A DNA stretch of 64,000 nucleotides from Rhypophila decipiens (taxonomy: Eukaryota; Ascomycota; Sordariomycetes; Sordariales; Naviculisporaceae), in the NCBI GenBank assembly GCA_033297075.1, contig MU858095.1:62001-126000 (forward strand). Direction: 5' to 3'. This document shows positions 12,429 through 23,357 of the stretch, one piece after another (the first letter of the stretch is position 1; each line of letters begins with the position of its first letter). The position numbers and the translations under genes are program-made. The notes below the pieces were generated by a model. The model was not told where the DNA came from, did not search any database, and worked only from the letters and a program-made list of their open reading frames with translations.

Positions 12429-13131
12429 ACAGAGTCTCTATAGCTTGCGGTGGCAGTCCCTTTAGCAATGTATCCAGAGATTTGATTCTGAATACTATGG
12501 TGTAAAAATGTGGCGCGAAGTTGAATTGCGACATGGTTACCTGCTACGGAGGATAGAGTGCAACCTTAACGTTCTCTTCGAACAAGGTTTTATCAGAGAG
12601 CTTAGCGAAGCTGTATCAAAAGCTACTGCTATTCAAAACTAGAATTCAGCCTCGTGGTGAACTTGTGTCCCTTTGATTGTCTTTTCATAGCTAAATAATA
12701 TCTCATCTTGAAAACACGAAAGGCAATAAGGAAAAGCCCGCCTTATCATTCAGGCTCACCTATCCTACAGTACTCATACCGTTTTGGGGAGCTATGGCTT
12801 TGATTGTTGATACAGAGCACGCTCCTTTGATTTCTTGCTAAGGATGCGGGACACCGGCTCGGAGCACATCGGTTTCACAAGTCGCACAGCCACACCAACA
12901 AGCCGCAACCAGTGGCCCACGCCTGCATTACCCGCGACGCGGTTGGTTCTCCCTTTAACCCCTGTCTTCTGGTAGATCAACTGGAAGTGCGTTTTCTAAT
13001 ATTGCTGTCACCGACCGAGTCATAAATCCGAACTTCACGTTCAACTCCTTCTCTCTTCCCTTCGAAATCCGAACACAACACTCAGGATTCAATTCGTGTC
13101 AGGAAATAATCTTGAATCCAAACACGGAAAC
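12429..13131. other. Intergenic, no gene seen
   Basis: About 700 bases between the GH35 stop and the DUF3632 start. The last 100 bases are CT-rich and fit a leader for the downstream gene. No open frame with recognisable content. Confidence 0.5.
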
Positions 13132-14226
13132 ATGCCGGTATTCCCTTTTTGTGGAACGAAATCCGCCGCCACGAAAGCAATTCCTCCCAAACCGCTCTCC
13201 GAGTCTTCCTCCATGACCCAACAGGATGAAACTGAAGCTGAAAAACTGTTCAGACCATACGCCTCCAACAACAAATTCGTGCAGTTTACTCTCGATGAAG
13301 GCCTAGACGTCCTAGTGCTCAACAAAGGTTCATTCAAGCTCAACCAAGGATATTCCGACAAACGAGTCGTCCTCGCCCTACGGGACTATATCCACGACAA
13401 GATCACGCTCCAAGATGCATCACGCACCATCCGCGACTTCATTTCCGGCAATGAGGCGAGTTTTGGGTCTTGCATGCTGCACACAGCCTCGAAAATCCCA
13501 TATCAACACCCTACTGGACAGCCCAGACTGGTGCAGCTCCTCCGAGATGTCTACTATGATTTCAGTTGGGGCTGGCGCAATCAGTTTCGACAGACAATCT
13601 ACGAGAATTCTGGACGTAAGTTGTTCTCTTCTTATTCTCTGTTCCCTTTGTTCAGGCCAGTAAAGTGGTGACATACCCTTCGCAGCTGCTAACCTTGTTT
13701 TGAACCCCCTTTTCTCTCTCTTGCTCTAGTCGTGATCGAGATAGAATCTGACGAAACTGACCGCGTAACGCCGGGCGATCCGATCCAACAGTCGATCAAC
13801 CTCGTGGCCTTTTTCGCCCGCCTTTCTCAAGACGGCACATTTGATATGACCTCGCATGGCTTGACGACAATGGGATTTCTCGAAGAGAACCGCGACATCC
13901 AATCGGCCGATTGGGCAGATTGCTCCGTCAGGATGGCGGCGCTGTGGATCATCTTGGCCGGCCAGCGTCTGTATACCCAGATTGTTGAGGCGCCACCCAT
14001 CACCAAGGAGGGAGAGGAGGAAATGAAGATGGTGAGTGGTGGAACATCTCGATTGTACACCGGCCCGGTATACGGGCGAGCGCGTTGGAACTTTTGGTAT
14101 GGCAAGCTCAGTGCCGCGACGGACAGAGAGGATCTGAGCGCAGAGTCTCGCGATCTGGCCAAGAATGCGGCCGAGCTTATGGATGTCATTGACCGGAGTC
14201 TTTCGGCTTCAAAGAACCTGGGGTAA
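13132..14226 (+). CDS. DUF3632 family protein
   Basis: Exons 13132-13615 and 13730-14226 give 326 aa. I use the ATG at 13132; the frame is open slightly upstream but without an earlier ATG. The 114-bp intron joins GGA C to TC, giving YENSGLVIEI. The protein matches fungal DUF3632 proteins in its conserved order: EAEKLFRPY near the N-terminus, LRDYIHDKITLQDASRTI, FSWGWRNQFRQTIYENSG, DDPIQQ-like DPIQQSINLVAFFARLSQDG, DWADCSVRMAALWIILAGQRLYTQ, and PVYGRARWNFWYGKL. No catalytic residues are known for this family, and it has no signal peptide or membrane segments, so it is probably soluble and intracellular. Its function is unknown. It ends about 200 bases before the remnant oxygenase gene on the same strand. 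Confidence 0.85.
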
Positions 14227-14584
14227 ATAATTGCTCTTTGGCGCGGCTCTTTTTAACGTAACCTTTTGCAACATCTTGTCTATTTACTTATTGTCTCAAA
14301 TCTCGTTCTATCACCCGTAGTATTTTGCCTTCAAACTGGTCTCGTCTTACCCGCTAGTTTTGTGCATATAGGTACGTATTGACTGGCATGGTGTTATATA
14401 TCTTGATAATATGGCCATCACTAAACTGACATATACGTCTTTGCCCACAAAAGACCATTCTCCCGCTACGATCATCAACAGCGTCCATCATCACATGGGG
14501 GGGCGTGCTGGAGACCTCCTCCAAGGAAGAGTGCGAGTTGTCAAGTACATAATTATACCTGTCTCCTTACCACCATACGATTCC

Positions 14585-14592
14585 ATCTACCC
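14585..14592 (+). repeat. Left 8-bp target-site duplication of the hAT element
   Basis: ATCTACCC directly precedes the left terminal inverted repeat, and the identical octamer follows the right end at 18163-18170. Eight bases is the hallmark duplication length for hAT transposons. Confidence 0.9.
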
Positions 14593-14611
14593 CAGAGTTG
14601 GAAATCGATCG
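14593..14611 (+). repeat. Left terminal inverted repeat of the hAT element
   Basis: CAGAGTTGGAAATCGATCG; it begins with the CAG typical of hAT ends and matches the right end at 18 of 19 positions. Confidence 0.9.
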
Positions 14612-14760
14612 TATCGATCGATTTCCGAGCTATGATCGATCGAATTATATCGATCGTCAATTTTAATTGATCGATATCGATCGATTAGCCCTCTCAGTCG
14701 ATTGATATCGATCGATCACTATATGAAGTCGAATCGATCGACGATCGATTCGATCAAAAG
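14600..14760. repeat. Left subterminal GATCGAT palindrome array
   Basis: Many overlapping ATCGAT/GATCGATC palindromes crowd this stretch. The 20-mer AATTGATCGATATCGATCGA near 14667 recurs almost unchanged near 18053 in the right subterminal region, in the same orientation. Subterminal repeats of this type bind transposase in hAT elements (family knowledge); binding here is inferred. Confidence 0.75.
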
Positions 14761-15273
14761 GTAGTTGTTGTAACGACAGCGACATACCACACCACTGTGC
14801 CACATGTAAGGAAACCACCTTAGCAACCCTGATACACACATGGCACACACTCCCCCACGATTTCTAAACACCGTCACTGTTTCCAGGGGAAGCTCCAAGC
14901 AGATCATCAACCTATATATGAACTCTGGCCTTCGCCCAACATTTTAGCTCAGGCCAGGTTGAAGTCTAAGATTAATGCTAGTTCTTGCTCGCGTCTATCG
15001 TTGACACTTATTGCCCTTATTGTGACCGCCTTGATCAGGCGTACCTGCCATCACCTTACACATAAGCCCTCAAAAGAGCACGATACTAGAACGGAAGAAC
15101 CGCTGCTAGTATTGGTATGTATAGTTTGTATGACGACGTATACAGTGGTTGTTCTGCATACAATTGTCACAGTTGTCACACGGCAAATCACATAATCAGA
15201 AGATATAGACGCACTATAATAATACTTTCCCTTTGGAGAGATAATCTAATACATATCTTTTACTCTTCTTACA

Positions 15274-17560
15274 CTAGCCCCCATTGTCCTCATCCACGGT
15301 GATCTTGCCTACCAGTCGAAGGACTTGCCTCCAATTGTCCCCTTCAAGGAGGCCAAGAGGAAGAGCTGGCTTATAAATGCCAGCTCTACTCCAGGAACGA
15401 AGACATTGAGCTATGGCCACAATATGGCGTCGTAGGCGAGATCTGAGTGGCGTTACCATCCTCCCGCAACTGCTGAAATCTCTCTCCGTTTCTGCCGAAG
15501 ATGATGCGATAGTAAGGAAGTCAACAGCCATATAAGACAGCCTAGGAAAGCGCGAAGCGCCGACGTCCCTCCACCAAGCAATTGGGTCAGCCTTGTATGC
15601 AACGTTATCCACCGGTGGCTCTAATAAATACTGAACAAGTTCGTCCTGCGCTGGTAACGTAGCTGACTGCTTTGATCGTTTGTTTTGTCGCCCTTGAAAG
15701 TCTGGGCAAGTTAGTGACCGACTGAATGCCAGTCGGCGCTCAATATAGTCTAGACCACTATTAGTCCCAGCTGCTGAAACGCTATCACAGGCTACCTCAT
15801 GAGCCATGCTCGCGTATTTCTCTTCCCAGATTCTCGTTAAACTTCTCTCATACGTCCTCTTCCATTCTGAGGTCTGGCGAGACGGGAGTTGGTTCCAGAG
15901 CCGCTCTAGAGCTTGCCATTTCTTGCAGGGGTGGAATACAACGGCTGCTACATAAGCAGTTGAGGTCAGCTTGCCATAGTAGTCGTTGAGCTTCTTCCAT
16001 CCAAGCTTGATGTAAACCTTCAGGAGCCTCTGGGTCTTTATATCCATATCATTGAATAGGCAAACCTCTTCCATGATTTGGTCGTCATTCTCTTCGATTA
16101 TCACTCCTTGAACAGCCAGCTCGAGGTGGTCTAGGAGCATCTCCACCACCTGGAAGTACTCATCGAACCCTCCTGAAGTTGAGCGCGCACCAGCAATCCC
16201 CTCGCCCTGGAGTTGCTTTGAGGCGATCTTGAATGGCTGAAGGATCTTTTCAACCACGGAAACAACCTTCCATTCCTCAACAGAAAGCTTTTCTTTTAAG
16301 ATGGCTGGCTTGTCCTGTTCTTTGCCGCCTTGACTAATCCATCGTTCCTCGACAATAGAGAACATCCTGTTTAGAGCACTACGCTTAAGCAGAGCGCGCG
16401 AGGCCATTGCCTCATCAGATTGCCAGCGAGTGCAGACGTTTTGAACCCATGTAAGAACACGTTCATTTGGGGCGGTTTGCCGTTGAGCTTCATAAAAGTC
16501 CTCAAGAAGTTGACTGCTCGTTCGAAGGGCGATGCCAATATTGTGTAGCTTTGCAAACGGTCCAGACTTGCGGTACTTGTCCATTTCCTCAGCGTTAATA
16601 ATCTCGGGAAGTGGATACGGATCCTGACTCTCTTCTGGGACTGTCTCAAGCTGAAAGTTTTCTTCCATGCTCGGCAGACCAAAGTAATCGTCTGTCGCCA
16701 GCTCATTGACAACATCAGACAACTCGCGCTGCTCGTCTTCTTCAGTTTTAAAGTGCGCATCGCCCCAGTGAGCAAGCAGCTCATCGAAGTTGTCCCGTTT
16801 GCTGCCGTACATCATCGCCTTGACTGTCAGATTCAGAAAATGAGGGGCGCAACGAATGCGACGCTCATTCCCGTTGAAACCAAACTCAGCGGCAAGTGCT
16901 TCCATAGCCGTATCGTTATTCGAAGCATTGTCAAGCGTGTAGTATGACGCTTCCTAGGAGCTGTTAAAGCCAACAGGATTCTCCAATGTTTCCAATCTCG
17001 GTCAATAAAGTGAGCGTTGATACCAAGGAATGATGTGTTTTGTCTAGAAGTCCAGCCATCGAAAGTAAAATGAATCATGCTTCTCGCTCTGCGAAGCAGC
17101 ATGTGAAGAGAATCAAGAGCTCGATTGTACTCGTTTATTAGCAGGTTCACAAGCGTCTTCCCAGTTGGTATCTGCCCTTCCTGAAGAGACGGGTTGTTAT
17201 AGAGAAGGATTCGCCTGAAGCGTTCAGAGTTGACGAGATTGAAGGGAAGGTTATGGTATGTAAGCCAGTAGAGCAGGAGCAGCTGATTCATCTTCGGATT
17301 GAATAACGTATGAAGATTGCCGAGAATGGATTGATCGCGAGGGTTTGTTGGGTCGGCGCGAAGCATATCAAGTAGATTCCGTTCTGTGCTTCCATTGCTA
17401 GCGACTGGGCCTACACATTGTCCAGGAGGTGCCTGATGAGTTAGTTGGAGTTTCAAATGACTAGGAAAAAGACACGGAGAGATAGATATCACAAATCAAA
17501 ACCTTGTGCTCTTTTTTCAGATGTCGGATCATCCTCTATCTCTTCATCAAATGAGTTCAT
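15274..17560 (-). pseudogene. hAT transposase, frame broken
   Basis: The C-terminal piece (15274-16905, 543 aa) holds the catalytic-domain segment [14 protein letters not shown] just upstream, the insertion domain, and the hAT dimerisation block near the end ([21 protein letters not shown], then [18 protein letters not shown]). The N-terminal piece (about 16960-17560) contains [20 protein letters not shown] and [19 protein letters not shown], typical of the RNase-H-like fold start. A likely first exon MNSFDEEIEDD at 17560 is joined by an intron ending CTAACTCATCAG. Between the two pieces the frame shifts by one and a TAG lies at 16954-16956 in the downstream frame; the stretch normally linking these blocks looks too short, so a small deletion is likely. 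No N-terminal BED zinc finger is seen. The copy is probably not autonomous. Confidence 0.82.
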
Positions 17561-17989
17561 AGTGGTTGGAAAGGCTACAAACAGTGCAGAGGCCAAGTCG
17601 AATTTGAATTGGCCGCTCGGTTCCTTTTCTTCGCGTCATATCCCGTTGTAGCGCGTCGCTGTCGCGTGTGGCTGCCTACGGCTACCTGATGGCTTGTGTT
17701 GGGGGGGATTGCATCAAACTAGTGTGAAGAAGATTCTTGTTGATCATTCCTAGCTCTATGTTTGTGGTGTCTACCACAGGCATCTATATGCATGATCTGG
17801 TGGAAGGATCTAGATAATGATGAGAGCTGGAACGTTCTATCTAGTGGGTCTCACCCCACAGAGCAATGGCTGGGATGCAAGGATCACGAGGGACTAGTAT
17901 CCCTCTAACAGCTTACAAAGATGTTTTGGCAGACGCGTCCAGCAAAAGCACCAACACGTATGACCCCTGACACCACTGATGTATGTGGC

Positions 17990-18155
17990 GATCGGCGATC
18001 AAATCGATCGATTGAATGTTGAGTCGATACGATTTCGATCAAGCGGTACTTCCAATTGATCGATATCGATCGACCGACAGCTGGGATCGATACGATCGAA
18101 ATCGAAATCGAATCGTCTGATCGAATCGATCAAATCGATCAGTCGATCGATTTCC
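17990..18155. repeat. Right subterminal GATCGAT palindrome array
   Basis: Counterpart of the left array: repeated ATCGATCG/GATCGAT motifs up to the terminal inverted repeat, including the same near 20-mer at about 18053. Confidence 0.75.
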
Positions 18156-18162
18156 AACCCTG
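18144..18162 (-). repeat. Right terminal inverted repeat of the hAT element
   Basis: Read on the minus strand: CAGGGTTGGAAATCGATCG, differing from the left repeat only at position 4. Confidence 0.9.
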
Positions 18163-18170
18163 ATCTACCC
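18163..18170 (+). repeat. Right 8-bp target-site duplication
   Basis: ATCTACCC immediately after the element, identical to 14585-14592. Confidence 0.9.
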
Positions 18171-18677
18171 TCTCCAATAACATGACTTGAACAACGACAT
18201 GTGACTGTTACATGGCGTACCATCATGTAATTTAGTTTCTGGAAGCCGATTACTTCCTATCCCATCCTAGATGCGCCCCTAGCGCTGTGCGATGGTTCTT
18301 CGACTCGAGACTCGGATCTCCTCACGGCAGACCACGTCAGACAAAACCTCGTGGATGAGACTTTGATGCTGATATACCGCCCCGGATTCCAGTGGCATTA
18401 TTTGAGCGAGCAGATGGAGGACGAGTGCTACTTGATCAAGATATTTGATTCTCTCGAGGGCGTGAGTGCCAAGTGTACGTGTCCCATGTGCCAAATCCCG
18501 GTGATATTCGGTAAACTAACTTGGGCCTTAACGTTTTTCTTCTCTTGTACAGACTGTCCTCATACTTACTTCCGTCACGAGGTCGTCCCCCCCGACTGTC
18601 CTCCGAGGGAAAGTATCGAGGTGAGGGCATTGGTGTTCACATAAGTCCAGAAGGAGAAGTAGACTTGGGGATTGAGT

Positions 18678-19832
18678 CTAAGCCTCACCTTTTGACTTCC
18701 ACGCGCGAACAAGTCTACAGAACCGCCTCACCTGTTCAAGATCCGTGGCCCACGAAGTCAACAGCCTGACAACCAAGCCTCCATTCTCCAATTTCTCCCA
18801 CACAAAAAAGTTAAACTGCTCCTCCAGCTCCTCAACCAAGTCCTTTTCAAAGATAACAAACACCTGGTTCGAGTCCGTCTCGGCCCACAGCTGAAACCCC
18901 ATACCAACCAATGCATTGGACATTTCCTTAGCAGCCGCATTAGCGTGCCTCGCCAGCTCCCAAAATAACAAATCGCCCTCACCCTCCTCTTGACTTTGAA
19001 GCAGCGTACTGAAATGGATCCCCAATACCCTGCTCTTGGCCAATAGCTGGCCCCTCTGCTTCATATGCCACGGAAAGTCGGCCCCAAAGACCTCGTCTTT
19101 AATAACTATAGCCTCGCCGAGCAACACGCCGTTCTTAGTCCCTCCAATCCAAAACACGTCAGTCAGGCGGTATATATCCTCCAGGCTTAGCTGGTCGTCT
19201 CTACCACCGGCGGTTGCCTTCTCACTGACCAGCGCAGCGCCCAGTCTGGCCCCGTCCATCAACAACATCATGCCCATGTCTTTACAGACGCGCGCCACAG
19301 CCTCAAGCTCCTGGCGGGTGTACACAGTACCGATCTCAGTGGCGTTGGAGAGGAAGACCATCTTGGGCCGGGGCTGGAAGGCAAATGCTACAGCGGTCTC
19401 GTAACCCTCATGTATGGCTGACGGCGTTAGCTTTCCCGCCTCCGCTGGAACCGAGATGACCTTGTGGCCCGTCGCCTCGATGGCCCCGCCTTCCTTGCCC
19501 ACAATGTGGCCTGGCTCGGCCGAGATGATGGCTTCGTGCGGGCGCAGGTGGGAGGCTATGGCCAGCAAGTTGGCACCTGTGCCGCCTGGGGTGAAGTAGA
19601 TCTTGGGAATACTCGGGCGCTCATCCCCAAGCCCAGCGCCGGCAGGATCAAGGCCGATGAGGGAGAGAATGGCTTGGCGGGCTTCGTTGCAGTAGTCGTC
19701 TTCCCCGTAACTGTTTTGTTGGATGAGGTTGGTACGCGTCATGGCTTCAATTACACGCGGGTGGGCACCTTCACTGTAGTCATCGTGGAAGCCATACTTC
19801 GTTTCGGCGGCGGGGACTTTGATGATGGCCAT
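18678..19832 (-). CDS. Threonine-aldolase-type PLP lyase
   Basis: A single exon of 384 aa. I start at the ATG at 19830-19832 (MAIIKVPAAETKYGF); an upstream in-frame TTG is not a credible fungal start. The fold-type I PLP pattern is clear: the Asp that contacts the pyridine nitrogen in LLMDGARLGAA (D193), the Schiff-base lysine in WIGGTKNG (K233), the HDDYSEGAHP N-terminal segment, and FTPGGTGANLLAI. This is the beta-eliminating lyase/threonine aldolase family, which splits L-threonine or L-allo-threonine into glycine and acetaldehyde or acts on related beta-hydroxy amino acids. No targeting signal, so probably cytosolic. The stop is only 33 bases from the end of the oxygenase remnant on the opposite strand (convergent ends). 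A role linked to its neighbours is not evident. Confidence 0.88.
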   Translation of the reverse strand: MAIIKVPAAETKYGFHDDYSEGAHPRVIEAMTRTNLIQQNSYGEDDYCNEARQAILSLIGLDPAGAGLGDERPSIPKIYFTPGGTGANLLAIASHLRPHEAIISAEPGHIVGKEGGAIEATGHKVISVPAEAGKLTPSAIHEGYETAVAFAFQPRPKMVFLSNATEIGTVYTRQELEAVARVCKDMGMMLLMDGARLGAALVSEKATAGGRDDQLSLEDIYRLTDVFWIGGTKNGVLLGEAIVIKDEVFGADFPWHMKQRGQLLAKSRVLGIHFSTLLQSQEEGEGDLLFWELARHANAAAKEMSNALVGMGFQLWAETDSNQVFVIFEKDLVEELEEQFNFFVWEKLENGGLVVRLLTSWATDLEQVRRFCRLVRAWKSKGEA

Positions 19833-22800
19833 TCTTTTCGACAATCGAATTTTGTGAGTTGAGTTGGAAAGGAATTATTTTCTTGTTATTCTTTTGTGAG
19901 AGGCGTTCAGTTTTGTTGGGAATACGGATACCAATTTGCCTTGTCTCAACTTGGCGGAGATGAGCAAGCACCTGGGTGAAATGTGATTTCCCAAATTGAG
20001 GGGGGTGGGGGGGGGGGGAGGGGGGGGATGGAATAAAATAGAAATGGTGGCGGCCTGCATGGGTGCATCCGCGCCGTGGTCGGTCGGACTGAATTGCCCC
20101 TCGTGAAGCATGGGTGGAGCCCTGTACACCTGCCTGTCTCAGTCTTCCGAACACCCAGAGCACTCATGGTGCTCATACTGTCCCGCTTCCTTGACGGCAG
20201 CCAAAACCCGAAGACAATTTGCAAAGAAGCTAGATTATAAGCACAATGACAATCAACACTGAAAACACGTTTGATGGCACAAATGAAAGACTCGAATTGA
20301 AGTATCTACGGTATCTAATGCACTGAAAAAAATGTGTCTTGTCCATGGGACTCAGTGACGCACCCTGAGGCAAAACCCAGAATGTGAACACAAAATAAGA
20401 GTTGGCAGGTTTATTCTTTCCCTTCGCCGCCCCTCTGAGACTCGAACTGAGAACCGAAGAGGAAGCAGTGGGGTTAGGGCTCGTCGCCGCCCTAACTGAA
20501 ACACACAAATTAGTCAATGTCCGGTGAAGGTGTGTACCCACGCTCTCATTGATTCTGATCGTGGACTTGAAGAACAGAACCGGGAAAAGGCTGTTGAGAG
20601 TGGTGGGTGGGGGGGATATTCTTTATCTCCCACAGATGCAGACTCCTTCCAAGCTTTGGTGGGGGAAGCCAAGGATAATCTCTGTCTCTGTGGGCACACA
20701 TACCGGAAGAGGATGAGGGAAAGAAGAGAAGAGGAGGAAGTTTGGGCAGGAGGGGAAGGGTCAATATATACTCGAGTGATCAGGCCCGTGCACCCCCGTT
20801 GATTTTCCGCTCGTCGAGGCAGTTTTCCGGGAAAGTGGAGACAATTTGCTGTCGACGAGGTAAAAATGGCCCCACTGTGCGCTGATTCGGAAATTTCGCG
20901 CGATTCGAGGCGCTGCCGGGCAACTCTTCCCTTTACACCATCCTCCCGGGGCATGGCTCGAGGTCTGGCGGTAGCGAAGGTAAGGCTTGGGGACCAGGGT
21001 ATGGTGCTCGTGAGTTGTAGACATCAATAAATATCAATGACAAGTTCAGAGGCATCATTTCACGTCTTGTGCATCTCTTGGTGTTGCTTGTTTGAATTTC
21101 TGAAGATAGCGATAGCTATGTCCCAGGCTGGGTCGGCTGGCCACGGGCAAATCGTCCTCCCTCAAACCGAGGTGGCGTTTAGACGTCTCTGAGACTTACG
21201 AATCACATAATTAGTTTCAGTAAAGTCCCAGTAATTTATTTCGTATCATTGATTCACTATTTGCCTTGTTTCCGTGCGACCCTGTGCGACCGGGCTGATG
21301 GTGAAATTTGTTTGACCCACTTTAAGCAGTCTGCGAGACCCACAGAGCGATGAGATGCTCACCAGCCTCGACCTGTACAAACTCGAGATTTCGGGTTTTA
21401 ATTTCAATGTTGATCATTCCACGTGTCTCCCCATCCGCCAGCATTCGTGCCTCTGAGCCTTTGCGCCTTGTCAGAGATTGATTCCTGTCCTTCGTATATC
21501 CCGATTCCAGAGCGAGCCTCAGAGGCACAGCCGCTACCAAAACTCCTCCCAGTCACAATTCTCAAGCCCTCGAGCTGCGAGAGCCCAAACGCGCGACCTT
21601 CAGGGGTGGTTCCGAAAGACGATCGCAAGCAGACAAAGTGGTTTAGCGAGCAGCGGCTAAAATCTGTTTCGGGTTTGTAGGTTCCTTCTCCTTTCTTTTT
21701 TCAAACATTCAAATCGACCAGCTCCCGTGGAGCGGGCATGAAGCCAGGACTTTGTGCTCAATACATTGAACCTTCGGATATAGTTCACGAGATTTGCTTC
21801 CTCCAGATGAATGCCTCGATGGTTAGAGGTTTCGCGCCCGAGCCTCATCCTCTGCTGCTCACAGCTACACTCAGAACTTTCGTTCACCCGCCAGCCGTGG
21901 CTACCGCCCCTGCGACACTTTTACAAGATCAAGAACAGTTCAATACAATCAGCCTGTTCACGCAACCACACAATGTCGATTCCTCAGCCTCGCGCCTAAA
22001 ACGGAAACACATCCGTGCTGGTGGTCTAAGACTACCACACTTAAGTTTGGAGCTCAGCGCCTTCATCCAAAAATGGGGTGTGGATATCGAGACACCGAGG
22101 TCAGTACCGCGTTCTTCGCGACACAAGGAGAACCCAAGCTGGAGTGACGAACGAGTAACTCGAGAATTCAAACCGCCAGATAACTACACGGACAAAACTA
22201 CCAACCATGAAACTCGAAACCCCCATCGCTCAATCGCGCGAATATTTCCACGAGCACCCGACCGAACGACGCTATAAAGGTCCACAAAATGCGAATCATC
22301 TTTCATGTTTAAGGGTCTGGGCAAACGGGTCGGCACATACAAGTTCGAGATTCCTACACACGGCCCAAGGAATATCTGGGTTTAACAGCAAGAGTTGGAC
22401 GAACAAACAAGGGCAATAATACACTCGGAAAGGCAATTAGCTGGGTTTTGATGAGCTCTGGGTGTTCGAGTGGTAGTATCCAAGAGGCTGGACCTTACTG
22501 CCAAGTGATCCATCGATCCCTCTTGGCGTAAGCTAAAAGCAATAGCACATCTTGGCGACGAGGCTTCACACGGAATATTAAGCTATCCTGAGTGAGGAAG
22601 GTGTTGATAGCCTGGGCAGTGATTTAGTGCTGAATATGTGAAGAGGACGGAATACCAGAACATGGATAGTCGCCTGGTTTGGTGACTTAGGCTCTCCAGC
22701 GAGGCTGGTCAAAACCTGAAGGTGTAAGCGCTACGCTGGGTTTCAACCAGAAGGCAAACTATTAAGCTCTGAAGGGGTGCATGAATGGAGTCTCAATGGG

Positions 22801-23357
22801 TGGAACTGTTTCAGTAGTACGTAGGGCGAATTTCTATGTCAAGTAGTACTAAGATTACCGCACTCTTTTTACCGCTCCCACAAAGGATCAGTGCTTGGGG
22901 AATAGATTGTGTTGTCTCCTTACCCTACTGTTTTAATGCCTCTCCTTGTCAAAGGCCTTTTAACCGGTGTCAGCCAGGGTTATCGTACCGTGTACTTTGA
23001 GTAGTGGTGTTCGCGAAATAGGCGCGTATGATTGTAAACAAGCTAATGAATAATATAAATGAGACTTGATTTGGTAAGAGTGCGACCAAGGAAATCAGAC
23101 AAACCAAGTTGTTCTTGTTTTATACCTGCCACCCACACATTGCTACTCGGAGTCCTGTCCATCCAGACGAATATGATAATATCAAGATACTGCTAGGAAC
23201 CTGAAGGTTAAGGACCTGGGGGCATCTAACAACGCCAAACGTGTGCGGAGAAAGTGGAGATGGGAACTATGTTACTATATTGTACTTTAAATCCCTTGTC
23301 TATCTTCTGCAATATCCTACAAGTTAAGGTTCATCCAGAAACTACCACCATCGTTCC
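19833..23357. other. 3.5 kb without a confident gene
   Basis: Next to the lyase start is its promoter, with an extreme G/C tract at 20000-20027 (on the minus strand runs of 8, 12 and 6 C). Further out, a TATATATT sequence on the minus strand (about 20764-20772), a CT-rich stretch, a GTATGT donor near 20706 and an acceptor with branch GACTAAT ending TTTCAG near 20499 look like the start of a spliced minus-strand transcript, but I find no convincing coding exon. An 8-bp inverted repeat (GTTAGGGC/GCCCTAAC, 20473-20496) lies just past that acceptor. From about 21.0 to 23.3 kb I see only unrelated short frames. Confidence 0.4.
20000..20027. repeat. Poly-G tract (6-12-8) in the lyase promoter
   Basis: Runs of G interrupted once by T and once by A lie about 170-195 bases upstream of the lyase ATG. 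On the coding strand this is a pyrimidine tract, common in fungal promoters, but the unbroken G run is unusually long and could form a G-quadruplex. Confidence 0.7.

Larger units (their letters stand above)
14593..18162. mobile_element. hAT-family DNA transposon, 3,570 bp, complete ends
   Basis: The element is bounded by 19-bp terminal inverted repeats (CAGAGTTGGAAATCGATCG at left; CAGGGTTGGAAATCGATCG at right on the other strand; one mismatch) and by perfect 8-bp duplications ATCTACCC. Inside each end are about 160 bases dense in GATCGAT/ATCGATCG palindromes (14600-14760 and 17990-18155), a plausible array of subterminal transposase-binding sites. The minus strand encodes a hAT transposase (15274-17560) with an interrupted frame. 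The element sits within an intron of an oxygenase remnant in the opposite orientation to the host transcript. Intact ends and duplications indicate a fairly recent insertion, while the broken transposase suggests either mutation after arrival or mobilisation in trans. Confidence 0.92.
14340..18644 (+). pseudogene. Truncated CmcJ/NvfI-like oxygenase, split by a transposon in an intron
   Basis: The C-terminal half of a fungal CmcJ/NvfI-like (P8-chain/GA4-desaturase-type) oxygenase is recognisable. Pieces: end of an exon up to 14371 (…FVHI), 14454-14544 (DHSPATIINSVHHH…LLQGRVRVV), 18236-18474 (NFWKPI…APLALCDGSS…WHYLSEQMEDECYLIKIFDS) and 18553-18644 (CPHTYFRHEVVPP…PPRESIEVRALVF, stop). All junctions keep frame, and branch sites precede acceptors. 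The intron 14545-18235 contains the hAT element; without it and one target-site copy it would be 113 bp. The N-terminal half of the family is absent: upstream lies only a short non-matching frame and then the DUF3632 gene 200 bp away. The left boundary is therefore approximate. The exons that remain have no stops, so decay is recent or the half gene is tolerated. Confidence 0.7.

Noticed and set aside
21738..22277. 179-codon open frame on the plus strand
   Set aside because: No recognisable domain, no promoter or intron signals, and composition unlike neighbouring real genes.
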